Below are positions 18,185-26,790 of a stretch of 64,000 nucleotides of DNA, one piece after another. The position numbers and the translations under genes were made by a program. The notes under the pieces were generated by a model that had not been told where the DNA came from, did not search any database, and worked only from the letters and a program-made list of their open reading frames with translations. The stretch is taken from contig NZ_JAUSYS010000001.1 of NCBI RefSeq assembly GCF_030817015.1, forward strand, positions 4,092,001-4,156,000, written 5' to 3'. Source of the DNA: Arthrobacter sp. V1I7. GTDB taxonomy: Bacteria > Actinomycetota > Actinomycetes > Actinomycetales > Micrococcaceae. The number at the start of each line of letters is the position of its first letter. Position 1 is the first letter of the stretch.

Positions 18185-18318
18185 CCCGGACCGCACGCCG
18201 GGCTTACCCCCTCCGCGCCGGCCGGCTGCGCCGCAGCTCGCGCCAGCCTGCCGCTTACTCCACTCCGTCCTTCCTTCGCCCGCTCGCACCATTTCGATAT
18301 CTGTCTCAGAGGATTCCC

Positions 18319-19377
18319 ATGTCATTTGCCCGCAAAGCCACCCGCCACTCAGTCACTCGCCGTTCAGTGATTGGGGCCGCCGCCGTCTCCGCCGCCCTGG
18401 TGCTTAGCGGCTGCGTCGCCGGTGAGGGTTCCGGCGGCGCGCCCGCAGCGAGCGGAGCCGTCGAAGGCGGCACCCTCAACATCGACTTCGCCACGTACAA
18501 CCCGCTGAGCCTGGTCATCAAGAAGAAGGGCTGGCTGGAGGCCTCGCTTAAGGACCAGGGCGTCACCGTCAACTGGGTGCAGTCCGCCGGGTCCAACAAG
18601 GCCAACGAAGCACTGCGCTCCGGGGCGGTCGACGTCGGCTCCACCGCCGGATCCGCCGCGCTGCTGGCGCGTGCCAACGGCTCACCGATCAAGACGATCG
18701 ACATTTACTCCCAGCCGGAGTGGGCGGCCCTGGTGGCCGGCCCCGCCTCCGGGATCACCACCGTCGCGGACCTGAAGGGCAAGTCCGTGGCTGCGACGAA
18801 GGGCACGGACCCGTACTTCTTCCTGCTGCAGTCCCTTTCCGAAGCCGGGATCTCCGCCAAGGACGTCACGGTGCAGAACCTCCAGCACGCGGACGGGCGG
18901 ACCGCGCTGGAAAACGGATCGGTGGATGCCTGGTCCGGCCTGGACCCGATCATGGCCGGCGCCGAGCAGAAAGGCGCCAAGCTGTTCTACCGGAACCTGT
19001 CGTTCAACACCTATGGCTTCCTCAACGCCACGGAGTCCTTCCTGACGAACAAGCCGAAGCAGGCGCAGGCCGTGGTCAACGCCTATGAGAAGGCCCGCGC
19101 CTGGGCCGCGGCGAACCCGGACGAAACCGCCCAGATCCTTGCCGACGTCGCGGGCCTGGACCTCGCCGTCGCGAAGACGGTGGTGCTGGAACGCAGCAAC
19201 CTCGACGTCGACCCGGCGCCGGGCGAGGCGCAGCGGAAGGTCCTCGCAAAAATCGGGCCGACCTTCGTGGAGACCGGCGATGTTGCAAGCCAGAAGCAGA
19301 TCGACGACGCAGTCGCCTCCATACTTGATGACTCGCTGGTGAAGAAGGCGGACGCGTCCGCCATCAAGGATTCCTGA
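18319..19377 (+). CDS. ABC substrate-binding lipoprotein, SsuA-like
   Basis: A 352-residue extracytoplasmic binding protein. An Arg-rich N-region and hydrophobic core end at lipobox LSGC (Cys33), and a Gly/Ala linker follows. The mature part has the NMT1/SsuA pattern: GTLNIDFATYNPLSLVIKKKG, then VDVGSTAGSAALLARANGSP and LKGKSVAATKGTDPYFFL. The ligand is probably a sulfonate, sulfone or similar sulfur compound, judged only from the operon. Its TGA stop shares a base with the ATG of the permease gene. A 134-base gap after the ATPase gene contains the ribosome site. Confidence 0.9.
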   Translation: MSFARKATRHSVTRRSVIGAAAVSAALVLSGCVAGEGSGGAPAASGAVEGGTLNIDFATYNPLSLVIKKKGWLEASLKDQGVTVNWVQSAGSNKANEALRSGAVDVGSTAGSAALLARANGSPIKTIDIYSQPEWAALVAGPASGITTVADLKGKSVAATKGTDPYFFLLQSLSEAGISAKDVTVQNLQHADGRTALENGSVDAWSGLDPIMAGAEQKGAKLFYRNLSFNTYGFLNATESFLTNKPKQAQAVVNAYEKARAWAAANPDETAQILADVAGLDLAVAKTVVLERSNLDVDPAPGEAQRKVLAKIGPTFVETGDVASQKQIDDAVASILDDSLVKKADASAIKDS

Positions 19378-20288
19378 TGTCACACCTCGGAAATCCCTTC
19401 CTCACCGGCAACAGTGTTGCGGATGGACGCGCTGCAGCCGTCCCCGCAACTCCAGCAGACGCCGCCCAGCCGGGCTCGCCCGATTCGGGACCGAGCGGCT
19501 CCCCGGCGAACGGATGGTCCCCCGCCGGGATTCTAGCCAACGGCTGGGCGCGTCTGCTCCTTGGACTGATCCTTCCGGCGGCGGTGCTGGCGGCCTGGCA
19601 GCTGTCCACCGCGGCCGGGATCTTCAGCGTCGTACAGCTCCCGCCGCCCGCCATGGTGTTGGAGGCCGGAATCGACCTGCTCCAGCGCGGGCAGCTGGGC
19701 CAGCACATTGCCATCTCCACCCAGCGCGTCCTGATCGGCTTCGCCGCCGGGGCTGCCCTCGGACTCGTGTTCGGCTCCCTCGTGGGGCTGTCCCGGTTCG
19801 CCGATGTTCTGCTGGCCCCGACCATCGGGGCGCTCCGGGCGGTACCGTCACTGGCTTGGGTTCCGCTTCTCATCCTCTGGATGAAAATCGGCGAGGACTC
19901 CAAGATCACCCTGATCCTGATCGGCGCCTTCTTCCCGGTCTTCACTACGGTCTCCCTGGCCCTGCGCCATGTGGACCGGAACCTCGTCGAGGCAGCGCGG
20001 GCCTTCGGACTCAAGGGTGTGAGGCTCCTGACCACCGTCCAGCTCCCGGCTGTCGTCCCCGCGGTCTTCTCCGGACTCCGGCTGGCGCTGGCGCAGGCAT
20101 GGCTGTTCCTCGTGGCCGCCGAACTCATCGCCTCCTCAATGGGGCTTGGCTTCCTGCTGACGGATTCCCAGAACAACGGCCGCACTGACCGGTTGCTGCT
20201 GACAATCGTGTTGCTCGCGGTGATCGGAAAGATAACTGATGGCCTGCTGGGACTTGCAGAGAAATGGGCGGTGAAACGATGGGCCTGA
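19377..20288 (+). CDS. ABC transporter permease, SsuC-like
   Basis: A 303-residue membrane protein. After a polar N-terminal tail of about 50 residues come about six membrane segments, starting ARLLLGLILPAAVLAAWQLS. The cytoplasmic EAA loop reads LVEAARAFGLKGVRLLTTVQLP, which contacts the ATPase. The family is the BPD_transp_1 sulfonate/nitrate/taurine class (ISTQRVLIGFAAGAALG, AVPSLAWVPLLILW). It overlaps the binding-protein gene by one base and the next gene by about ten, so the transporter and the following enzyme are translated as one unit. Confidence 0.92.
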   Translation: MSHLGNPFLTGNSVADGRAAAVPATPADAAQPGSPDSGPSGSPANGWSPAGILANGWARLLLGLILPAAVLAAWQLSTAAGIFSVVQLPPPAMVLEAGIDLLQRGQLGQHIAISTQRVLIGFAAGAALGLVFGSLVGLSRFADVLLAPTIGALRAVPSLAWVPLLILWMKIGEDSKITLILIGAFFPVFTTVSLALRHVDRNLVEAARAFGLKGVRLLTTVQLPAVVPAVFSGLRLALAQAWLFLVAAELIASSMGLGFLLTDSQNNGRTDRLLLTIVLLAVIGKITDGLLGLAEKWAVKRWA

Positions 20289-22321
20289 CGACGACCGCAA
20301 CCCCGCTGACCGAGGCCGGCGTTTTTGCCGCCACCGCCCGCGGCGCCGCCCCCGGCACCGAGGCCGAACGCATCGCGTTCTGGGAGCAGGCCGCCCTGCG
20401 CCTGGACTGGGAGCCGGCGCCGGGCAGCCAGTCCGCCGGGCAGGACAAGCCGTGGCACACAGCGCACCGTCTCGTCCCCGCCGACGTCGAGGCCGGCACC
20501 GGCCCGGCCATCACCTGGTTCGAAGGCGGGAAGCTCAACGTCGCCTACAACTGCGTGGACCGCCATGTCGACGCCGGGCGAGGCGGGAAGGTGGCCCTGC
20601 ATTTCGAAGGCGAACCCGGTGACCGCCGCTCCATCACCTACGCTGACCTCCAGCGCGAGGTGTCCAAGGCAGCCAACGCGCTGCTGGGCCTCGGCATCAC
20701 CAAGGGCGACCGGGTGGTCATCTACCTGCCCGTCATCCCGGAAACCGTGATCATCACCCTGGCTGTGGCCCGCATCGGCGCCATCCACTCACTCGTCTTC
20801 GGCGGCTTCTCCGCCGAGGCGCTCAAGTTCCGGGTCGAGGACACCGGCGCAAAGCTGCTCGTCACCACCGACGGCCAGTTCCGCCGCGGCACGGCCGTGC
20901 CGGTCAAGGACAACGCCGACGCCGCCGTCTCCGGCGACAACGCGATCGAACATGTCCTGGTGGTCAACCGCACCACCGCACCGGAACTGCTGCACACTGT
21001 GCCGATGACCGAAGGCCGCGACGTCTGGTGGCACGACGCCGTCGGGCAGGCCTCCGAAGTCCACACGCCCGAAGCGTTCGACGCCGAGACGCCGCTGTTC
21101 ATCATGTACACCTCCGGGACCACCGGCAAGCCCAAGGGCCTCGTGCACACCTCCGGCGGTTACCTCACCCAGGCGTCCTGGAGCTACGAACACCTGTTCA
21201 GCAATCCGGACCCTACGCTCCGCGACCAGGACGTCCACTGGTGCACCGCCGACCTCGCCTGGGTCACGGCCCACACCTACGAGCTGTACGGTCCGCTGTC
21301 CAACGGCGTCAGCCAGGTGATCTTCGAAGGCACGCCGAACACCCCGCACCCAGGCCGGCACTTCGAGATCATCGAACGCTACGGCGTGACCCAGTACTAC
21401 ACCGCGCCCACCCTGGTCCGCTCCCTGATGGGCTGGTTCCCCGACGGCGTCCCGGCCAGTTACGACCTCTCCTCCATCCGGCTGCTCGGCACCGTCGGTG
21501 AAGCGGTCAACCCCGAGGCGTGGCGCTGGTTCCGCGAGAATATCGGCGCCGGGACCGCTCCCGTGGTGGACACCTGGTGGCAGTCCGAAACCGGCGCCAC
21601 TATCCTCTCCCCGGCTCCCACCGACACGGAGTTCAAGCCTGGCTGCGCGGCCCGCCCGCTGCCCGGGGTCGGCACCCGGATCGTGGACGACGCCGGCCGG
21701 ACGGTACCGCCGGGCGTCCACGGCTTCATCGTGGTGGACGCCCCCGGCCCCGCCATCGCCCGAACGGTGTGGGGCAATCCGCAGCGGTACTTCGATTCGT
21801 ACTGGCGCCAGTACGCGGCGCAGGGCTGGTTCCTTGCCGGCGACGGCGCCAAGTATGACGACGACGGCGATATCTGGATCCTCGGAAGGGTGGATGACAC
21901 CCTCAACGTCTCCGGGCACCTGCTCTCCACCATCGAGATCGAATCGGCCCTCGTGTCGCACCCGGACGTCGTGGAGGCCGGCGTCTGCCCGGTTGCGGAC
22001 CCGAAGACCGGCCACGCGATCGTCGCGTTCGTGGTGCTCCGGAAGTCGCACGCAAGCTTGGACATCACGTCAGACTTGAAGGCGCACGTCGCGAAGCGGA
22101 TCGGGCCGATCGCCAAGCCGCGCGACGTCGTCGTCGTTCCCGATGTGCCGAAGACCCGCAGCGGCAAGATCATGCGCCGGCTGCTCACCCAGCTGTTCGA
22201 AGGAACCACGCTCGGCGACACCACCTCGCTCCAGAACGAACCATCCATCGCGGACATCCAGGATGTCCTGCGCAGCCGCACTAACCACGCAGAAATTACC
22301 GGAAGTAAGGAACACTCATGA
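20279..22321 (+). CDS. Acetate-CoA ligase-type AMP-forming acyl-CoA synthetase
   Basis: A 680-residue adenylate-forming enzyme of the Acs type. The P-loop is YTSGTTGKPKGLVHT, the hinge region GWFLAGDGAKYDDDGDIW with GRVDDTLNVSGH, and the catalytic Lys lies in KTRSGKIMRRLL. WQSETG and the DRRSITYADL opening match acetyl- and propionyl-CoA synthetases. In this operon it could supply acetyl-CoA for homoserine O-acetylation, the substrate of the MetY-like enzyme downstream; that is inference. ATG 20279 overlaps the permease; ATG 20264 is an alternative. The ATGA overlap with the next gene is at 22318-22321. Confidence 0.88.
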   Translation: MGLTTTATPLTEAGVFAATARGAAPGTEAERIAFWEQAALRLDWEPAPGSQSAGQDKPWHTAHRLVPADVEAGTGPAITWFEGGKLNVAYNCVDRHVDAGRGGKVALHFEGEPGDRRSITYADLQREVSKAANALLGLGITKGDRVVIYLPVIPETVIITLAVARIGAIHSLVFGGFSAEALKFRVEDTGAKLLVTTDGQFRRGTAVPVKDNADAAVSGDNAIEHVLVVNRTTAPELLHTVPMTEGRDVWWHDAVGQASEVHTPEAFDAETPLFIMYTSGTTGKPKGLVHTSGGYLTQASWSYEHLFSNPDPTLRDQDVHWCTADLAWVTAHTYELYGPLSNGVSQVIFEGTPNTPHPGRHFEIIERYGVTQYYTAPTLVRSLMGWFPDGVPASYDLSSIRLLGTVGEAVNPEAWRWFRENIGAGTAPVVDTWWQSETGATILSPAPTDTEFKPGCAARPLPGVGTRIVDDAGRTVPPGVHGFIVVDAPGPAIARTVWGNPQRYFDSYWRQYAAQGWFLAGDGAKYDDDGDIWILGRVDDTLNVSGHLLSTIEIESALVSHPDVVEAGVCPVADPKTGHAIVAFVVLRKSHASLDITSDLKAHVAKRIGPIAKPRDVVVVPDVPKTRSGKIMRRLLTQLFEGTTLGDTTSLQNEPSIADIQDVLRSRTNHAEITGSKEHS

Positions 22322-23523
22322 CTGAGATCAGCAACGTCGCCCGCCTTTCCGAACCGCTCAAATTCGCCTACTGGGTTCCGAATGTCTCCGGCGGTCTGGT
22401 GGTATCCACGATCGAACAGCGCACCGGCTGGGACTTCGACTACAACAAGAAGCTCGCCCGGATCGCCGAGAACTCCGGCTTCGAATACGCGCTGTCCCAG
22501 ACGCGCTACGCCGCCTCCTACGGCGCGGACAAGCAGCACGAGGCGACCTCCTTCAGCCTGGCGCTGCTGGCCGCGACCGAGCGGCTGAAGGTCATTGCGG
22601 CCGTCCACCCTGGCATGTGGCACCCCGGGGTCCTGGCGAAATACATCATCACGGCCGACCACATCTCCAACGGCCGCGCGGCCGTGAACATCGTCTCCGG
22701 CTGGCTGAAGAACGAGTTCACCAACTTCGGCCTCGAATGGCTGGAACACGACGAACGCTACGTCCGCACCGAGGAATTCATCAAGGTCCTCCGCGGGCTG
22801 TGGACCGAGCAGGACTACACCCAGTCCGGCAAGTACTACAACATCACCGACTTCACGCTGAACCCGGCCCCGGTGGACGTGCCCGGCCGCGCGCACCCGG
22901 AAATCTTCTTCGGCGGCAACTCCACCGCAGCCCAGGCCACGGCCGGCCGCGTGGCCGACTGGTACTTCTCCAACGGCAAGGATCTCGAAGGCTTCAAGGA
23001 GAACATCGCCGGCGTGGTCTCCGCCGCAGGAGAAAGCGGGGGCGAGAGCAAGCGCGGAACCGACGGCGCACTCCCCGCCCCGCGCTTCGGCCTCAACGGC
23101 TTCGTGATCGCCCGGGATTCCGAGAAGGAAGCCCGCGACACCCTCCGCGAGATCGTGGCGAAAGCACACAAGCCCGCCGTCGAGGGCTTCCGCGCCGCCG
23201 TCCAGGAGGCCGGAGCGTCCACTAAGGACGGCAAGGGCATGTGGGCCGACTCGAGCTTCGAGGACCTGGTCCAGTACAACGACGGCTTCAAGACCCAGCT
23301 GATCGGCACGCCCGAGCAGATCGCGGAGCGGATCGTGGCGTACAAGAAGATCGGCGTGAACCTGTTCCTGACCGGCTACCTGCACTTCCAGGAGGAAGTC
23401 GCGGCGTTCGGCCAGGACATCCTGCCGATCGTCCGCCAACTCGAAGCGGACCTCGCCCGGAAGAACGGCATGGAACTGGACCTCTCCGGCGTTCCGGTCG
23501 CCCAGGTTGAGGTGGCTGCGTAA
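22318..23523 (+). CDS. sfnG: Dimethylsulfone monooxygenase SfnG-like (LLM-class flavin monooxygenase)
   Basis: A 401-residue FMNH2-dependent monooxygenase. LKFAYWVPNVSGGLVVSTIEQRT at the N-terminus, ERLKVIAAVHPGMWHP, and AAVNIVSGWLKNEFTNFGL with WLEHDERY match SfnG, which cleaves dimethylsulfone to methanesulfinate. Alkanesulfonate monooxygenase SsuD is related but has a different opening. A short Gly/Ser/Lys-rich insert (around AAGESGGESKRGT) interrupts the barrel. No flavin reductase gene lies in the operon, so reduced FMN must come from elsewhere. It overlaps its neighbours at both ends, by four bases upstream and one downstream. Confidence 0.88.
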   Translation: MTEISNVARLSEPLKFAYWVPNVSGGLVVSTIEQRTGWDFDYNKKLARIAENSGFEYALSQTRYAASYGADKQHEATSFSLALLAATERLKVIAAVHPGMWHPGVLAKYIITADHISNGRAAVNIVSGWLKNEFTNFGLEWLEHDERYVRTEEFIKVLRGLWTEQDYTQSGKYYNITDFTLNPAPVDVPGRAHPEIFFGGNSTAAQATAGRVADWYFSNGKDLEGFKENIAGVVSAAGESGGESKRGTDGALPAPRFGLNGFVIARDSEKEARDTLREIVAKAHKPAVEGFRAAVQEAGASTKDGKGMWADSSFEDLVQYNDGFKTQLIGTPEQIAERIVAYKKIGVNLFLTGYLHFQEEVAAFGQDILPIVRQLEADLARKNGMELDLSGVPVAQVEVAA

Positions 23524-24875
23524 TGGCTGACCGCAAGTTCGGGTTCCGCACCCGCGCCCTGCACGCCGGCGGCACGCCCGACGCCGAGCACGGCGCCCGC
23601 GCCGTGCCGATCTACCAGACCACATCGTTCGTGTTCAAGGACACCCAGGAGGCCGCGAACCTCTTCGCGCTGCAGAAGTACGGCAACATCTATTCCCGGA
23701 TCGGCAACCCCACGGTCGCCGCGTTCGAGGAGCGCATCGCTTCCCTCGAGGGCGGCATCGGTGCGGTGGCAACGTCCTCGGGGATGGCCGCGGAGTTCAT
23801 CACCTTCGCCGCGCTGACCCAGGCGGGCGATCACATCGTGGCGGCGTCCCAGCTCTACGGCGGCACGGTCACCCAGCTGGACGTCACGCTGCGGCGCTTC
23901 GGCGTGGACACCACCTTCGTTCCCGGCACCGACCCGGCGGACTATGCCGCCGCGGTGCGCCAGAACACAAAGGCGATCTTCGTCGAGGTGGTGGCCAATC
24001 CGTCGTCGGAAGTCCAGGACCTTGAGGGCCTCGCCAAAGTCGCGCACGACGCCGGCGTCCCCCTCGTCGTCGACGCCACCTTGAGCACGCCCTACCTCGT
24101 GCGGCCGATCGAACACGGGGCGGACATCGTGATCCACTCCGCCACCAAGTTCCTCGGCGGCCACGGCACCACCCTGGGCGGCGTGATCGTCGAAAGCGGC
24201 CGGTTCAACTGGGGCAACGGCAAGTTCCCGACCATGACCGAACCGGTAGCCTCCTACGGCAACGTCTCATGGTGGGGGAACTTCGGCGAGTACGGCTTCC
24301 TCACCAAGCTCCGCTGCGAGCAGTTGCGCGACATCGGACCGGCGCTCTCCCCGCAGTCGGCGTTCCAGCTGCTGCAGGGCGTCGAAACGCTCCCGCAGCG
24401 GCTGGACGAGCATCTGAAGAACGCGCAGGCTGTCGCGGAATGGCTGGAGGCCGACGAGCGTGTGGCCTACGTGAACTTCTCCGGGCTGCCCTCGCATCCC
24501 CACTTCGACCGGGCCAGGAAGTACCTGCCGCTGGGACCGGGCTCGGTGTTCTCCTTCGGAGTGAAGGGCGGCCGCGCCGCGGGCCAGAAGTTCATCGAAT
24601 CCCTGCAACTGGCCTCGCACCTGGCCAATGTGGGCGACTCCCGGACCCTCGTGATCCATCCCGGTTCCACCACCCACCAGCAGCTGAGCCCGGAGCAGCT
24701 CGAATCCGCCGGCATCCCCGAAGACCTGGTCCGGATCTCGATCGGGCTGGAAGACATCGAGGACATCCTCTGGGACCTCGACCAGGCCCTCGCCGCGGCA
24801 GCCGAAGAGTCCGCCTCGGATGCATCCGAGGATGCGCGGTCGGCTGAATCCTGCACGATCGGAGCACTGTCATGA
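23523..24875 (+). CDS. metY: O-acetylhomoserine aminocarboxypropyltransferase/sulfhydrylase (MetY-like)
   Basis: A 450-residue PLP enzyme of the Cys/Met metabolism family. It joins O-acetylhomoserine with sulfide, or methanethiol, to make homocysteine or methionine. The N-terminus [19 protein letters not shown] with [10 protein letters not shown] is MetY-like. The PLP Lys is K209 in [30 protein letters not shown] is the C-terminal substrate motif. It overlaps the SfnG-like gene by one base and the next gene by four. It is the natural sulfur-fixing step after organosulfur cleavage, and its end product SAM is the expected ligand of the leader upstream. Confidence 0.92.
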   Translation: MADRKFGFRTRALHAGGTPDAEHGARAVPIYQTTSFVFKDTQEAANLFALQKYGNIYSRIGNPTVAAFEERIASLEGGIGAVATSSGMAAEFITFAALTQAGDHIVAASQLYGGTVTQLDVTLRRFGVDTTFVPGTDPADYAAAVRQNTKAIFVEVVANPSSEVQDLEGLAKVAHDAGVPLVVDATLSTPYLVRPIEHGADIVIHSATKFLGGHGTTLGGVIVESGRFNWGNGKFPTMTEPVASYGNVSWWGNFGEYGFLTKLRCEQLRDIGPALSPQSAFQLLQGVETLPQRLDEHLKNAQAVAEWLEADERVAYVNFSGLPSHPHFDRARKYLPLGPGSVFSFGVKGGRAAGQKFIESLQLASHLANVGDSRTLVIHPGSTTHQQLSPEQLESAGIPEDLVRISIGLEDIEDILWDLDQALAAAAEESASDASEDARSAESCTIGALS

Positions 24876-25366
24876 GCATGGAAGACCGCACCTGGACCGG
24901 CCCGTCGGCGCCGGAACGGCTGAACCTACTGCGTCAGGCGAAGTCCATCGCGATTGTGGGGGCCTCGGACAAGCCCTCCCGGGCCAGCTACTTCGTGGCC
25001 ACCTATCTGCAGTCCTCCACCCGCTACAAGGTGTACTTCGTGAACCCCGTGGTGAAGGAGATCCTCGGCGAGCAGACGTACGCGTCGCTGGCCGATCTGC
25101 CGGAAAGCCCGGACATCGTGGACGTGTTCCGCAAACACGACGACCTGCCCGGAGTCCTCGACGAGGCCATCGCGGCGGGCGCCAAGACGCTGTGGCTGCA
25201 GCTGGGTTCGTGGCATGAGGACGTTGCCAAGGAAGCGGAAGCCGCCGGGCTCGACGTCGTGATGGACCGCTGCGTGAAGATTGAGCATGCCCGCTTCCAC
25301 GGCGGCCTGCATCTGGCCGGCTTCGACACCGGCGTCATTTCCTCGAAGCGGCAGGTCCTGGCCTAG
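24872..25366 (+). CDS. CoA-binding domain protein (YccU type), end of sulfur operon
   Basis: A 164-residue protein with the same fold as the gene at 16552-16977: SIAIVGASDKPSRASYFV, then SPDIVDVFRKHDDLPGVLDE, TLWLQLGSWHEDVAKEAEAAG and VVMDRCVKIEHARFHGG. Compared with its paralogue it keeps the CoA-binding turns and has a conserved C-terminal segment with Cys and His. Proteins of this type often sit beside MetY or MetX genes in actinobacteria, and their role is not known. The four-base overlap with metY shows they are co-translated. It might bind CoA or a related thiol during sulfur handling. Confidence 0.88.
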   Translation: MSMEDRTWTGPSAPERLNLLRQAKSIAIVGASDKPSRASYFVATYLQSSTRYKVYFVNPVVKEILGEQTYASLADLPESPDIVDVFRKHDDLPGVLDEAIAAGAKTLWLQLGSWHEDVAKEAEAAGLDVVMDRCVKIEHARFHGGLHLAGFDTGVISSKRQVLA

Positions 25367-25438
25367 TCGCCCCGCTTCCTGCCGGCTCCGTCGGCAGGGA
25401 GCCGGCGCCAGGGGGCCGGCCCCGGCCTGCCCTGGGTA

Positions 25439-26323
25439 TCAGGGCTCCGGGACGTCGGCGTCGTCCTGCAGGACCACCCTGTAGGCCTCGACTCTCCGGT
25501 CTGTAACCGTGGTGGGTGACTCCAGGTGCACGGCGCCGGACGGAAGGATGCCGGCACCGCCGAACTTCTCCATGACGCGCCACTGCGCCACGACGTCCTC
25601 CCCGGCGTGCTCCGGAGGCAGGAGCGGCCAGAAGCCGAATCCGCCGGTGGCGTCCAGCGCTTTACGGTCGTACAGGGTACAGCCACCCAGCCAGGCCACC
25701 TTGTACGGAACCCACTCACCCGGCCGCAGGCCAAGGTCCGCGCCCAGGTGAGTGAGGTTGGCGGCGCTGTGCAGCGGCCATCGCCCAAAGGCCGGGCTGT
25801 CCGGCCGGATCCTTTCCGGCTCAACGGTTCCTTCCCAGCGCTCGAAAGTCAGCACCTCCTGCGGTCGCCGGTCGTCCAGGAACGACAGTCCTTGGGGAGC
25901 CATCCCCACAAAGCCGCACCGCAACTGGGTCAGCGCCTCTGACATGCACTGCAGTGCGCCCGGTTCCAGCCAGATGTCGTCGTCGAGAAACAGGCACTGC
26001 GGGGCCTGTGCCTGCTCCAGCAGGAAGTGCCGGTGCTCGGCCAGGCCCCGCCGGGGTACATGTCGGAGAACCACTACTTCACGGCCTTGGGCCTGCAAAA
26101 CACGGATCATCGCTGCCGGGGCCGGGTGCTGCCAGGCCGGCTGTTCCTGCGACTGGTCGCTGACCACCACCCGGAAGGACGGTTCGCGTTGGGCAGCCAG
26201 GCCGGCGAGGGTGACCCCCAGTTCCGCCGGACGGTCGCAGGTCGGAATCAGGACATCCACGCTGGCGGGGTCGGCAGCCGGGCCTGGGCTATGCGCCCAC
26301 GAATCCGATGATCTTTGGCTCAA
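25439..26323 (-). CDS. Family 2 glycosyltransferase
   Basis: A GT-A fold glycosyltransferase of about 294 residues. VDVLIPTCDRPAELGVTLAGL is the family 2 opening, CLFLDDDIWLEPGAL holds the metal-binding DxD, and WLGGCTLYDRKALDATGGF resembles the acceptor-side segment. EHAGEDVVAQWRV carries an ED motif often taken as the catalytic base. It has no membrane segment and probably acts at the inner face of the membrane on a cell-wall or exopolysaccharide precursor. TTG 26323 is preceded by GGGAGGGG; GTG 26338 gives 299 residues but lacks a ribosome site. No glycan gene cluster surrounds it. Confidence 0.85.
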   Translation of the reverse strand: MSQRSSDSWAHSPGPAADPASVDVLIPTCDRPAELGVTLAGLAAQREPSFRVVVSDQSQEQPAWQHPAPAAMIRVLQAQGREVVVLRHVPRRGLAEHRHFLLEQAQAPQCLFLDDDIWLEPGALQCMSEALTQLRCGFVGMAPQGLSFLDDRRPQEVLTFERWEGTVEPERIRPDSPAFGRWPLHSAANLTHLGADLGLRPGEWVPYKVAWLGGCTLYDRKALDATGGFGFWPLLPPEHAGEDVVAQWRVMEKFGGAGILPSGAVHLESPTTVTDRRVEAYRVVLQDDADVPEP

Positions 26324-26408
26324 GATGTCCCCTCCCACGGTTTAGTGTCGCGATTCGTCCGCCGCTGCCAGGCGTTTGCCAGGCGCCGGCGCGCGGGATC
26401 CCGGAGCG

Positions 26409-26588
26409 CTAGCTGGCGCCGCGGCGCTCCCCGGCACCGGCTGGTGGCACGCGGTCCGTGTCCTCGCGATCCGGGCCTTCGGCAGGCTCCTGCGCATGGA
26501 CCCGGATCTCCGAGATGTCCGCATCCGGATCCCCCTCAGCCGGCGCCTCGCTGTGGCGGCGCTCGCCTGCCTCTGGCATTTCACTCAT
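26409..26588 (-). CDS. Small acidic hypothetical protein
   Basis: A 59-residue hydrophilic protein rich in Glu, Asp, Pro and Arg, opening MSEMPEAGERRHSEAPAEG and ending PPAGAGERRGAS. ATG 26588 has GAAAGGA at the proper distance, the main evidence that it is translated. Low-complexity composition means it is probably disordered. The frame is open further upstream to 26717, but that part lacks a ribosome site. I see no domain. It stands between purA and the glycosyltransferase on the same strand. Confidence 0.45.
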   Translation of the reverse strand: MSEMPEAGERRHSEAPAEGDPDADISEIRVHAQEPAEGPDREDTDRVPPAGAGERRGAS

Positions 26589-26730
26589 CTCGAGTCCTTT
26601 CGTATCACGTCCACGGCGGCCGTTCCACGGTCGCTCCTTGGCACCCGCCCGGGGAATCCGGCAGCGCCGGAAAGTGCTTCTTTTGCTCATGGTGTCTTGG
26701 ACACGATCCACGGTCAAGGTTTTGTTTAAC

Positions 26731-26770
26731 GACGACGGCGGGCAACCCTTTCAGGTGACCCGCCGTCGTC
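26731..26770. terminator. Hairpin after purA
   Basis: The 12-bp perfect stem GACGACGGCGGG / CCCGCCGTCGTC (26731-26742 and 26759-26770) lies just past the purA stop. There is no T-run on the purA strand, so it may be Rho-assisted. The same stem sequence, GACGGCGGGC, is used again at 29271-29312. Confidence 0.65.
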
Positions 26771-26790
26771 GAGCGTCAGTTGGCAGTGCG

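Noticed and set aside
21460..23625. Large antisense protein (721 residues) opposite the ligase and SfnG-like genes
   Set aside because: It spans two confirmed genes on the other strand and has no recognisable domain or ribosome site.
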